Shown here one piece after another: positions 8,661 through 16,137 of a DNA stretch of 64,000 bases. This DNA comes from Victivallaceae bacterium (lineage in GTDB: Bacteria; Verrucomicrobiota; Lentisphaeria; Victivallales; Victivallaceae), in contig JAEDIJ010000004.1 of NCBI GenBank assembly GCA_016292515.1, positions 1 to 64,000 of the forward strand, read 5' to 3'. The translations under genes were made by a program, and so were the position numbers. The notes under the pieces were generated by a model. The model was given only the letters and a program-made list of their open reading frames with translations, did not search any database and had not been told where the DNA came from. Each line of letters opens with the position of its first letter. Position 1 is the first letter of the stretch.

Positions 8661-8726
8661 TTTTTTAACTCCTTCTTATAGTTATTGGTCGGGGCGCCGC
8701 GGTTTTGCGACGCTCCCCTTGAACGC

Positions 8727-9734
8727 TCATATCATACAACTGCCGCCGGAAACGATATTCGCTTCAACGGTAACGCTTTTTGGTTTTTTGCCGGACTTCA
8801 ACTGTTTCGCCAATTCGATCGCTGTTTGCGTCATCGCCTCGATGCGCGGGTCGATCGTCGTCATTTCCGGAAAGAGAAAATCATCGAGGATCGAATTGCG
8901 GTCGTAGCCGACGATCCCGATCTCGCCGGGGATTTCCAGTTTGCGCTTGTGCGCTTCGGTCATCATATGCGCCGCCTGCAAGTGGGTGCCGAAAAAGAAC
9001 GCCGTGCCGTTTTCCGTATAGCGGTCGAGCAACGACTGACACTCCTCCTTGGTCTGACCGTCGGCAGGCAGAGTCACCACCGTGACCGGCTCGGCTTTGC
9101 CGCGCTTCAACCCTGCGGCGAAACCTTCGGCGCGGGACTTTTCCCGGCGGCTCGCCGCGTCGTGAGAAATCACCACATAGCGGCGGTAATGTCCGTTTTT
9201 TGCGACCGACTCGGCGAGTGCGGCGCACGTTTCGCGATCGTTGCCGGCACACGAAAGGATTCCCTGTATCGACCGGTTCATCGCGATCACGTTGGTGATT
9301 TTTTCCCGGTTGCGCACGAGGAAACGCTCGTCCGGCTGTGCGGTGCCGAGGATCAGCACCGCGTCGTATTTCCCGCACTGGGAAACCTTGAAGCTTTTGG
9401 ACAGCGCGCCCGGCGTAAAACGTTCAAACGTGATGTCCAATTTCATCGACGCGTTGAGTTTTTCCACCGTGCGGTTGAAAATCGCCATGAAATCGGAGTG
9501 TTGCGCGTAGAGCCAGGGACTGAATATCCGGATCGAGAGCGCGGTGCGGCGTTGGAATGCCAGTGCCTGCGCGACGCGGTCGGGGGAGTAGTGCATTTCG
9601 GCGCAGACGTCGAGCACGCGGCGGATGGTCTGCTGCGACAGCGAAAACGCCGACGGCTTATTATTCAATATATAAGAGACCGTCGCTTTGCTGACGCCGC
9701 TTGCTTCGGCGATGTCGTTGATCGTTACGCCCAT
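8727..9734 (-). CDS. LacI family transcriptional regulator
   Basis: 335 residues. Seen: an N-terminal helix-turn-helix and hinge helix (VTINDIAEASGVSKATVSYI, then SPDRVAQALAFQRR) followed by a periplasmic-binding-protein-like sensor domain with GIVGYDRN and TTIDP blocks near the C-terminus. In this family the sensor binds a sugar and releases the DNA. It heads the operon that runs to 4569. A 15-bp palindrome of LacI type lies between its predicted promoter and its start codon (9750-9764), so it probably represses its own operon. The inducer is not known but is likely the sugar handled by the downstream isomerase and oxidoreductase. Confidence 0.9.
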   Translation of the reverse strand: MGVTINDIAEASGVSKATVSYILNNKPSAFSLSQQTIRRVLDVCAEMHYSPDRVAQALAFQRRTALSIRIFSPWLYAQHSDFMAIFNRTVEKLNASMKLDITFERFTPGALSKSFKVSQCGKYDAVLILGTAQPDERFLVRNREKITNVIAMNRSIQGILSCAGNDRETCAALAESVAKNGHYRRYVVISHDAASRREKSRAEGFAAGLKRGKAEPVTVVTLPADGQTKEECQSLLDRYTENGTAFFFGTHLQAAHMMTEAHKRKLEIPGEIGIVGYDRNSILDDFLFPEMTTIDPRIEAMTQTAIELAKQLKSGKKPKSVTVEANIVSGGSCMI

Positions 9735-9749
9735 GTTTTTTAGAAAATG

Positions 9750-9764
9750 CGTTTACGTTAAACG
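9750..9764. promoter_or_regulatory. Probable LacI-family operator
   Basis: CGTTTA-CGT-TAAACG: two perfect 6-bp half sites around a 3-bp centre, with the central CG common in LacI-type operators. It lies 16-30 bp upstream of the lacI start codon and just downstream of the predicted -10, where a bound repressor would block transcription. I see no second copy in the window. Confidence 0.65.
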
Positions 9765-9778
9765 GATTAATCTGTTAT

Positions 9779-9807
9779 ACCATACACCCCTTGCAAAGAA
9801 ATGTCAA
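9779..9807 (-). promoter_or_regulatory. Promoter of the lacI-sugar operon
   Basis: On the minus strand TTGACA (9807-9802), a 17-bp spacer and TATGGT (9784-9779). The operator follows 14 bp further down. Confidence 0.5.
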
Positions 9808-9951
9808 CCCGTTTTTTGGCAAAAACAAACGAAAAATCAATAAAAACCGCTTTTTTTTCGATAAAACGTCCCGCAAACGGCAAAAAAATCGTTTTTTTTT
9901 ACTTCGCCGCGCCGATTTGACAAAAAAATCAAAAAATCTTCCGGAAACGAC

Positions 9952-9979
9952 TTGACATAGAAAAAAACGGTGATATAGT
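9952..9979 (+). promoter_or_regulatory. Promoter of the 10083 gene
   Basis: TTGACA (9952-9957), 16-bp spacer, TATAGT (9974-9979). It gives a leader of about 95 nt with two small inverted repeats (AAATGA/TCATTT and CGGGT/ACCCG) and an AAGGAA ribosome binding site at 10069-10074. The rest of 9808-9951 is A/T-rich with several C/G-poor runs and shows no gene. Confidence 0.7.
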
Positions 9980-10082
9980 TAGTGGCGTACCGAAATGAAA
10001 AAAATCATTTTTCCGAGCGATCGGGTGTGTTTTTACCCGGACACAGGTCGAAACAAAAAACAATTTATAAGGAATTTGAAAA

Positions 10083-10328
10083 ATGGCTGAAAAGAAAGAA
10101 ATTTTCGCTGACGGTATCGGTCAGATCCACTTTGCCGGCAACATGGTCCGCTTCGACTTTGTCACGTTGCAGCCCGAGGCTGACGGCAAGGCTCCGGTTC
10201 CGCAGAGCAATGTCCGCATCATCATGCCCCCGCAGGGCTTCCTCGCCGCGTTCAACTCGATGCAGCAGCTGATCGACAAGCTCGTCGAAGCCGGCGTTCT
10301 CCAGAAGAACGAAAACGCCAACAACTAA
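10083..10328 (+). CDS. Conserved-looking hypothetical protein, 81 aa
   Basis: 81 residues with no signal peptide or membrane segment. It begins with a charged AEKKEIFADG, has two strand-like blocks (IGQIHFAGNMVRFDFV and VRIIMPPQGFLAAF), then a helix (NSMQQLIDKLVEAGVLQ). The order 'strand, strand, MPPQ, helix' is loosely like DUF3467-type small proteins, but I am not sure of that link. It has a strong promoter and a good ribosome binding site, so it is probably well expressed. It precedes an uncertain ORF and the TibC-like glycosyltransferase. Function unknown. Confidence 0.75.
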   Translation: MAEKKEIFADGIGQIHFAGNMVRFDFVTLQPEADGKAPVPQSNVRIIMPPQGFLAAFNSMQQLIDKLVEAGVLQKNENANN

Positions 10329-10359
10329 TTTCGGTTGACGGCAACTAAGGAATCAGGCG

Positions 10360-10665
10360 ATGGATAAGAACCGTGAAAGTTTGGTGATCTCGTTTGCCGG
10401 CACTTTGCCGGAAAGCGATGTCGCTTTCGGCTTCCGCGGCACGACCGTCGCCGGTTCCGTCCGTAGTGTTGAGACTCCGCTAGAGGCTCTCCTTGCGGCG
10501 AGCAGCTACCGGATCCGGCACGTTGCGGAAACTTTTTGCTGCACCGTCTTCGGGCTTTGCCGACGGGTAACGGCGATCGCGCGCAGAGTGTGGCATCGGG
10601 CGGAAAATTTACTGCCTTTGAGTTTCGTGCGGCGCAGTCGGACAGTACTCGGTTGGCGGCTATAA
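10360..10665 (+). CDS. Uncertain hypothetical protein, 101 aa (possibly frameshifted)
   Basis: The frame starts at ATG 10360, 31 bp after the previous stop, behind AAGGAA. The first 60 or so residues (MDKNRESLVISFAGTLPESD onward, ending near LLAASSYRIRHVAETF) have codon use like the neighbours. The C-terminal third is unusually rich in Arg, Trp and Cys. From about 10485 to 10700 the -1 frame is also open and reads like ordinary protein (GGKFTAFEFRAAQSD) up to a TGA near 10700. Either this is a small real gene or a longer one with a frameshift. No family recognised. Confidence 0.35.
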   Translation: MDKNRESLVISFAGTLPESDVAFGFRGTTVAGSVRSVETPLEALLAASSYRIRHVAETFCCTVFGLCRRVTAIARRVWHRAENLLPLSFVRRSRTVLGWRL

Positions 10666-10703
10666 AACTACGCCGCTTGCTTTGGGTCTCGGAGATCTGA
10701 AGT

Positions 10704-10755
10704 TGCGAACTTAGTCTTGCTTTTTTGGGTGAAGCAGCATTAAGTTCGCATTTTC
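10704..10755 (+). terminator. Candidate terminator upstream of the heptosyltransferase gene
   Basis: TGCGAACTTA (10704-10713) and TAAGTTCGCA (10741-10750) form a perfect 10-bp stem closed over a smaller GCTT/AAGC hairpin, followed by TTTTCACTTTT. It could end transcription from the 9952 promoter or act as a leader structure for the downstream gene. Confidence 0.5.
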
Positions 10756-10788
10756 ACTTTTAGGGGATTGTTTTTCGAGGACGGTCTG

Positions 10789-12108
10789 ATGGCTGACAAT
10801 AAAAAAATCACTTATTCGTTTGCGTCGCCGGTGTTTACGGCACCGACGGGCAAGTCGATCAATATACAGGGATTTCAGGCGGGAAGCGGGGAGTCGCCGA
10901 AAATCGGTCCCGAAATCGGTCCCGATCCCCGTAACGCGACGGCATTGGTGCATTTGCCGCCCAAACCCGCCATCGATCTGGGACACGGCATCCATCTTGA
11001 CTTCTGCCACGGTTTCCGTCTGACGGCTCCCAAAGATTCCAGACTTCACGTGCGCGGCATCGACCTCGAGAGCGGCGTGGTGCTGGAAGAATATAATTTC
11101 AACGGCGAGGGAATGCTGACTTCCAGCCGCAAGTATTATATTCCCTGGCGGATCGAGATTTTCGACGAAAACAATCAATTGATCGCTTCGCACGACTACG
11201 ACTGCCGCGGCAAGGACGTGACGATCGTCATCCCCGACGGCGGTCTCGGCGACAATCTCGCGTGGCTACCTTACTCCGAGGAGTTCCGCAAGGCGCGCAA
11301 CTGTAAACTTACCTGCGTCTGCGGGGAGTGGCTGATCCGCATCGTCGCCAAAAATTATCCTGAAATCAAATTCATTCCGGTCGGAACGGAACCCGATCTC
11401 ACCGGCTACGCTTGTTACTTCTGCGCGATTTTTCCCAAGGAACGCAAAAGCTGGCGACCCTCGGATCACCAGAATTTCGGGATGCAGGGATCGGTCGCCA
11501 AGTTACTCGGCTTGCCGCCGGAGCCGTGCCGGGTCAAACTGACGCTCGACGCTCCGCGGCCTTTCCCCGAGCCGTTTGTCTGCATTTCGACGATGGCGAC
11601 CAATCCGGCGAAGCACTGGAATTATCCCGACGGCTGGAATACCGTGATCCGCGAACTCAAAAAACGCGGGTACCGCGTTCTCGTCATCGACCGCGATCAC
11701 ACTTTACAGTACGGGCCGATGAAAATTTCGGTGCCGGGCGAGGCGGAAGACTTCACTGGACGCAAGCCGATCACCGAACGTATCGCCTTGCTTCAACACG
11801 CGGCATTTTTCATCGGACTGCCGAGCGGTTTGAGCTGGCTCGCGTGGGATTGCAAGATCCCCTGCGTGATGATTTCCGGATTTACGCTCGACGGCTCGGA
11901 ATTCCCGACGCCCTACCGGGTGACCAACTACCATTTCTGCCACGGATGCTGGAATGACAGCAATCTTTTCTTTGATATGAAAGTGCCGATCTGGTGTCCG
12001 CGCCACCTCGGTACGCCGCGCGAAATCGAATGCACCAAGGTCATCACGCCTAAAATGGTGCTTGCCGCGATCGACCGCATCCCCGGCGTTTTGCCGCACA
12101 AGGATTGA
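10789..12108 (+). CDS. TibC-like iron-binding heptosyltransferase (autotransporter O-heptosyltransferase family)
   Basis: 439 residues from the ATG at 10789, chosen because GAGGA lies 7 nt upstream; a TTG at 10768 has no such site. The N-terminus (ITYSFASPVFTAPTGKSI) and the GT9-like C-terminal half (VIPDGGLGDNLAWLPYSEEF, FIGLPSGLSWLAWDC) match the bacterial autotransporter heptosyltransferase family typified by TibC. Four cysteines at residues 384, 387, 403 and 415 (C-X2-C-X15-C-X11-C) resemble the TibC iron ligands. TibC uses ADP-heptose to glycosylate serines of autotransporter adhesins in the cytoplasm. A waaF gene nearby shows that heptose is probably made. The protein acceptor is not in the window. 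Confidence 0.82.
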   Translation: MADNKKITYSFASPVFTAPTGKSINIQGFQAGSGESPKIGPEIGPDPRNATALVHLPPKPAIDLGHGIHLDFCHGFRLTAPKDSRLHVRGIDLESGVVLEEYNFNGEGMLTSSRKYYIPWRIEIFDENNQLIASHDYDCRGKDVTIVIPDGGLGDNLAWLPYSEEFRKARNCKLTCVCGEWLIRIVAKNYPEIKFIPVGTEPDLTGYACYFCAIFPKERKSWRPSDHQNFGMQGSVAKLLGLPPEPCRVKLTLDAPRPFPEPFVCISTMATNPAKHWNYPDGWNTVIRELKKRGYRVLVIDRDHTLQYGPMKISVPGEAEDFTGRKPITERIALLQHAAFFIGLPSGLSWLAWDCKIPCVMISGFTLDGSEFPTPYRVTNYHFCHGCWNDSNLFFDMKVPIWCPRHLGTPREIECTKVITPKMVLAAIDRIPGVLPHKD

Positions 12109-12111
12109 AAA

Positions 12112-12609
12112 ATGGCGAAAGCCGCTGCCAAGACCAATGTTTTGCGGTTGCTTGATCTTGCCGGGATCGATTATGTCGAACGCGAATACGATATTTCCGA
12201 CGGCTTGATCGACGCCCGCTCCATCGCCGTTAAAACGGGGCTTCCCTGCGATCAATGTTTCAAAACGCTGGTCGCCGTCAATCCCGCCAAAGAGCATTTT
12301 GTCTTTGTCGTGCCGGCGACAGGGGAACTCGACCTCAAAAAAGCCGCCCGCGTCACCGACAGCAAGAGCATCGCAATGATCCCGCAAAAGGAATTGCTGC
12401 CGACGACGGGGTACGTTCACGGCGGATGCTCCCCCGTCGGGATGAAAAAGCAATTTCCCACTTTCATCGAGGAAAGCGCGCAACTTTTTGACGAGATCGG
12501 TATTTCCGGCGGCAGAGTCGGTCTCAACGTCCGTATCCATCCGGAAAAACTCGCCGCCTTGATCGGGGCGCACTTCGCCGATCTCGTCAAAATGCCGACG
12601 GGAAAATAA
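12112..12609 (+). CDS. ybaK: Cys-tRNA(Pro) deacylase YbaK
   Basis: 165 residues of the YbaK/EbsC branch of the INS-like editing domain family, which hydrolyses Cys-tRNA(Pro) mischarged by prolyl-tRNA synthetase. Seen: CFKTLVAV with the conserved lysine near residue 50, DLKKAARVTDSKSIAMIPQKELLPTTGYVHGGCSPVG in one block (the TGY-GG-SP-G signature), and FIEESA...ISGGRVGLNVRI. Length is typical. It starts 3 bp after the heptosyltransferase stop and so belongs to the same transcript. It converges on waaF with a 23-bp gap and no obvious terminator. Confidence 0.92.
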   Translation: MAKAAAKTNVLRLLDLAGIDYVEREYDISDGLIDARSIAVKTGLPCDQCFKTLVAVNPAKEHFVFVVPATGELDLKKAARVTDSKSIAMIPQKELLPTTGYVHGGCSPVGMKKQFPTFIEESAQLFDEIGISGGRVGLNVRIHPEKLAALIGAHFADLVKMPTGK

Positions 12610-12632
12610 AGGCGTTTGCGGCTGAATTTTTT

Positions 12633-13760
12633 TTATTCGCGCGTATCGGAAGTTTCGAGTCCCGCCAGACGGAAAAGTTCCTCCGCCACCGTTTCGGGGG
12701 GCATCTGTGTCATGCACAAGTGATTTCCGTTGGGGCAGACGTGCCGCAGGCAGGGTGCGCATTGCGTGGGGGAAAGAATGAGGCTCCAATTGCCGACGGG
12801 CGCGGTCGAAGTGTAGTCGGTCGGACCGAAAACAGTCGCTCCCGGTACGCGCAAGGCGGCGGCAAGATGCATCGTGCCGGAGTCGTTGGCGACGGCGACG
12901 CGAGCGCATTTGAGGAGTTTCATCAGTTGCGCCAAATCGGTTTTGCCGCAGACGTTGACGGCGTTTGTACTCGAAAATCCCTCGATGACTTCTTCCCCGA
13001 TGGCGGCTTCTCCCGCGCTGCCGACGACGGCGACAACGCCGCCTTGGTCGATCCAATTTTTTGCGATGACGTGATAGGAGTCCGCGCCGTACCGCTTGGC
13101 GGCGCCGTAGGCGGCGCCCGAAGCGATGACCAGAAGTTTCGGGTGTTCCGCAAAGGGCAGGAGTTCCTCCGGCAATTCGATCGCCGGATTTAATTGGAAA
13201 TCGACCATTTTGCCATTCCACTTTTCCGCCCCGAAAGCCTCGGCGACGGCATAGTACAAATTGGCTTGATGGATCAGCATCGCCTTGTGCCGCGGCCGCT
13301 TCGGGAGCGGCAGAGTTCCGGCAAAAAGAAATTTGCGGCAACGCGCGTTGTAGCCGAAAAGGCGGGGGACTTTTGCCATTTTGAGCGCGACGGCGTCGCG
13401 GAAGGAGTTGTTGAAAAGCACTCCCGCACCGGCGCGGAAAATCCGGATGAGCCGCCGCGTTTTGCGGTCAAAAAAGCGGTGCGCGTCGATTTCAAATATC
13501 TTGTCGACGAGGTGCGGCAACGCTTCGTAAAGTTGCTTTTGATTGGCGGGCGCGATGACGGCGAGCGCGCAGAATTTCGGCAACAGCGACTTCAATGCCG
13601 CCAGCGCGGGGAGTGCCATGATCGCATCGCCGAGATGATTGGGCATCCGGACGACAAGCCCGTTGCGCCAATCGCTTTTGCCGACCTGAAATTCCACATC
13701 GAATTTCGGGGCAGGGTAGGCGTTCGGGATGTCGAGTTGCCGGATGATCTGTGCTTGCAT
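12633..13760 (-). CDS. waaF: ADP-heptose:LPS heptosyltransferase II
   Basis: 375-residue GT9 glycosyltransferase that adds the second L-glycero-D-manno-heptose to the LPS inner core on the cytoplasmic face of the inner membrane. Seen: RMPNHLGDAIMALPALAALK near residue 38 (the acceptor-side G-D-A motif), FNNSFRDAVALKMAKVPRLFGY, and the donor-binding block ARVAVANDSGTMHLAAALRVPGATVFGPTD near residue 290, followed by the C-X2-HxC-like cysteines seen in many WaaF proteins (CAPCLRHVCPNGNHLCM). It starts 1 nt after the ketosynthase stop, so the two genes are one operon. It shows that the organism makes a heptose-containing LPS core. Confidence 0.92.
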   Translation of the reverse strand: MQAQIIRQLDIPNAYPAPKFDVEFQVGKSDWRNGLVVRMPNHLGDAIMALPALAALKSLLPKFCALAVIAPANQKQLYEALPHLVDKIFEIDAHRFFDRKTRRLIRIFRAGAGVLFNNSFRDAVALKMAKVPRLFGYNARCRKFLFAGTLPLPKRPRHKAMLIHQANLYYAVAEAFGAEKWNGKMVDFQLNPAIELPEELLPFAEHPKLLVIASGAAYGAAKRYGADSYHVIAKNWIDQGGVVAVVGSAGEAAIGEEVIEGFSSTNAVNVCGKTDLAQLMKLLKCARVAVANDSGTMHLAAALRVPGATVFGPTDYTSTAPVGNWSLILSPTQCAPCLRHVCPNGNHLCMTQMPPETVAEELFRLAGLETSDTRE

Positions 13761-13761
13761 A

Positions 13762-14997
13762 TTATTTGAGGTCGGAAATCACCAGCGCGCAGTTGGAGCC
13801 GCCGAAAGCGAAACTGTTGGAAAGCGCGTGACGGATCTTCGTGCCGGTGCGGCATTCGCGGACAAGGTCCGCCCAGGCGAATTCGGGATCGGGCTCAAAA
13901 AGGTTGACCGAGGGAGAGAGGAAATCTTTTTCCAGCATCAGCGAGGAAAAGATCACTTCCGCCGCTCCGGTGGCGCCGATCATATGCCCCGTCTGCGATT
14001 TCGTGCTGTTGATCGCGGGACTGCGCGAGCCGAAAACTTCGTGCAACGCCTCCATTTCCACCTTGTCCCCGACCGGAGTCGACGTGCCGTGCGTGTTGAC
14101 GTAGCCGATGTCGTCGGGAGTCAGTCCGGCGGCGGAGATCGCGGCGCGCATCACCTGCGCAGTGCGTTCTGCGTCGGGGACGACCATATCGGTCGCGTTG
14201 CTGTTGGCGGCGTAACCGCTGATGCAGCTGATCGGGCGGACGTTGCGCCGTTGAACGCTTTTTTCCGATTCCAGAAGCATGAACGCGGCACCGGAAGAAA
14301 TGACGAATCCGTCGCGGTCGCGGTCAAAAGGACGGCTGGCGAGATGCGGCGTATCGTTGTATTTGCGGCTCAATGCGTGGCAGGCGCAGAAACCGACGGT
14401 CATACACCAGTCGAGGGCTTCCGCGCCGCCGACGAGCACCATATCGTATTCGCCCGAACGGATCAGCCGCGCACCGAGCATCACGGCGATCGCGCTGCTG
14501 GAGCATGCGGCGGAAATGTCAAAACTTTCGCCGGTGATGCCGAAAGTCATCGAAATGATCGAACCGGCGCTGCTCGCCATGATCCGGGGGATCGCGCAAG
14601 GCGAAACCGCCCGCATGTTGTTGTTGCCGATCGTATAGTTGTAAGCGGTCTCGAAAATTTCGATCGAATTGCTGTCGGGAATGCCGCTGACGATGGCGAT
14701 GCGGTGATTTTTGACTTCATCGCGGGGAATCCCGGCTTCACGGAAAACCTGATCGACGGCGAGGATCGACATGACCCCCGTCGGCGGACAGAAACGCATG
14801 GTTTTGCGGTCGAGCAGCGTCGGATCGACATCGCCGTATTGCGTGATGCCGCCGACCGTACTGGTCATTTCGTGCTCGACGAAACTCGGTACGGTGCCGA
14901 TGCCGCTCTTGCCGGCGCGCAACGCCGCCTCGTTTTCCGCCAGCGAGTTCCCAAGCGGCGTGACCAATCCGCGACCGGTGATGAAAACTTTTTCCAT
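13762..14997 (-). CDS. Beta-ketoacyl-ACP synthase (FabB/FabF type)
   Basis: 411 residues from ATG 14997, chosen because AAGGA stands 7 nt upstream and EKVFITGRGLVTPLGN is the normal start; the frame continues 28 codons further up without support. Condensing-enzyme triad seen: Cys in SAACSSSA, His in NTHGTSTPVGD and His in SQTGHMIGATGA. These catalyse chain elongation with malonyl-ACP in type II fatty acid or polyketide synthesis. It is directly followed by waaF. Housekeeping fabF often sits beside acpP, which is absent, so this may be an accessory synthase, for example for a lipid A or polyene-type acyl chain. That choice is inference. Confidence 0.9.
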   Translation of the reverse strand: MEKVFITGRGLVTPLGNSLAENEAALRAGKSGIGTVPSFVEHEMTSTVGGITQYGDVDPTLLDRKTMRFCPPTGVMSILAVDQVFREAGIPRDEVKNHRIAIVSGIPDSNSIEIFETAYNYTIGNNNMRAVSPCAIPRIMASSAGSIISMTFGITGESFDISAACSSSAIAVMLGARLIRSGEYDMVLVGGAEALDWCMTVGFCACHALSRKYNDTPHLASRPFDRDRDGFVISSGAAFMLLESEKSVQRRNVRPISCISGYAANSNATDMVVPDAERTAQVMRAAISAAGLTPDDIGYVNTHGTSTPVGDKVEMEALHEVFGSRSPAINSTKSQTGHMIGATGAAEVIFSSLMLEKDFLSPSVNLFEPDPEFAWADLVRECRTGTKIRHALSNSFAFGGSNCALVISDLK

Positions 14998-15051
14998 AAA
15001 ATGTCCTTGCCAAACGATGTTTTTTCCGGAATCCTTAATACAAACCGATGT

Positions 15052-15081
15052 AATATACACTCCTTTATGCAAAAAATCCAA
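15052..15081 (-). promoter_or_regulatory. Promoter of the ketosynthase-waaF operon
   Basis: Minus strand TTGGAT (15081-15076), 18-bp spacer, TATATT (15057-15052); the -10 has the TATATT form common in this window. Confidence 0.5.
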
Positions 15082-15138
15082 GTTTCCGATGGAAATTTTT
15101 TCTTATCGTGCTATATTTCATAAAAGGAAAGAGAAAAA

Positions 15139-16137
15139 ATGGACGAAAATTGTTTACTTCACGTTTCCAACCTTGCGATTTCTTTCGGACGTTTGCCCGT
15201 GGTGCGCGACGTTTCCTTTGAATTGCATCAAGGAGAGATCCTCGCGTTGGTCGGCGAATCGGGATGCGGCAAAAGCATCTCGTGTCTGAGTTTTGCGCAA
15301 CTTCTCGACCGCGCGGCGACGCCGCGCGCCGCCGGGATGCGCTACCGTTGCAAAGACGGAAGCGTTGTCGATCTTCTGTCTTTGCCGGATCCGGAGATCC
15401 GCAAACTGCGCGGCAGTGAGATCGCCTATATCTTTCAGGAACCCGCCGCGGCATTGAATCCCGTTTTCCGCATCGGCGATCAGATCGGGGAAGTTCTGGA
15501 ACTTCACCGCCCCGAAGTGCGCGACCGCCGCGCGGAGATCATTGATCTGCTTTCCGCAGTCGGGATCCCCGCGCCGGAAAGCCGCATCAAGGCTTTTCCT
15601 CACGAACTTTCCGGCGGCATGCAGCAACGCGTGATGATCGCGATGGCGCTCGCCGGCAATCCCCGACTGCTCATCGCCGACGAACCGACGACCGCGCTCG
15701 ACGTTACGATCCAGGCGCAGATCCTCGATCTCCTGGAAAAACTCTGCCGCGAAAGGCAAATGAGCGTTCTTCTGGTCACCCACAACCTCGGCATCGTTTC
15801 CCAGCTGGCGGATCGCGTCTGCGTGATGTATGCGGGCGACGTCGTAGAAAGCGGCGATTGCCGCACGCTCATCGATCACCCCGCGCATCCTTACACCAAG
15901 GCTTTGCTCAAAGCGGTGCCGATGCCGGGCGCGCCGGAGGGAAAACTCGCGACGATCCCGGGAAGCGTGCCGACCCCCGATCGTTTTTCGATCGGATGCC
16001 GCTTCTGCGGCCGTTGCAGTCTGGAAGAAACGCTTTCCGATAGCGAAAAAACGCGCTGTCAAAGTGAAATGCCGCTTTTGAAACAAGCGGGAGACCGGCT
16101 TTGCCGCTGTCACTTCATCGCGGGGGAAACGCGGTGA
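15139..16137 (+). CDS. Oligopeptide/dipeptide ABC transporter ATP-binding protein (OppD/DppD-like)
   Basis: 332 residues. Seen: Walker A GESGCGKS near residue 39, Q-loop in YIFQEPAAALNPVF, signature LSGGMQQRV near residue 158, Walker B LLIADEPT, H-loop in LVTHNLG, and a C-terminal oligo_HPY-like extension with CRFCGRC that in DppD/OppD proteins can carry an Fe-S cluster. It would power import of peptides or nickel-like solutes. No permease or binding protein lies next to it, so its partners are elsewhere. The stop overlaps the mutL start as GTGA. Confidence 0.9.
   Translation: MDENCLLHVSNLAISFGRLPVVRDVSFELHQGEILALVGESGCGKSISCLSFAQLLDRAATPRAAGMRYRCKDGSVVDLLSLPDPEIRKLRGSEIAYIFQEPAAALNPVFRIGDQIGEVLELHRPEVRDRRAEIIDLLSAVGIPAPESRIKAFPHELSGGMQQRVMIAMALAGNPRLLIADEPTTALDVTIQAQILDLLEKLCRERQMSVLLVTHNLGIVSQLADRVCVMYAGDVVESGDCRTLIDHPAHPYTKALLKAVPMPGAPEGKLATIPGSVPTPDRFSIGCRFCGRCSLEETLSDSEKTRCQSEMPLLKQAGDRLCRCHFIAGETR

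Noticed and set aside
10330..10788. Structured housekeeping RNA (tmRNA, RNase P or SRP RNA)
   Set aside because: None of the conserved cores of these RNAs is present; only one terminator-like stem is seen.
11704..13341. Minus-strand frame (545 aa) over the heptosyltransferase, ybaK and waaF
   Set aside because: Overlaps three recognised genes on both strands; low-complexity Arg-rich start.
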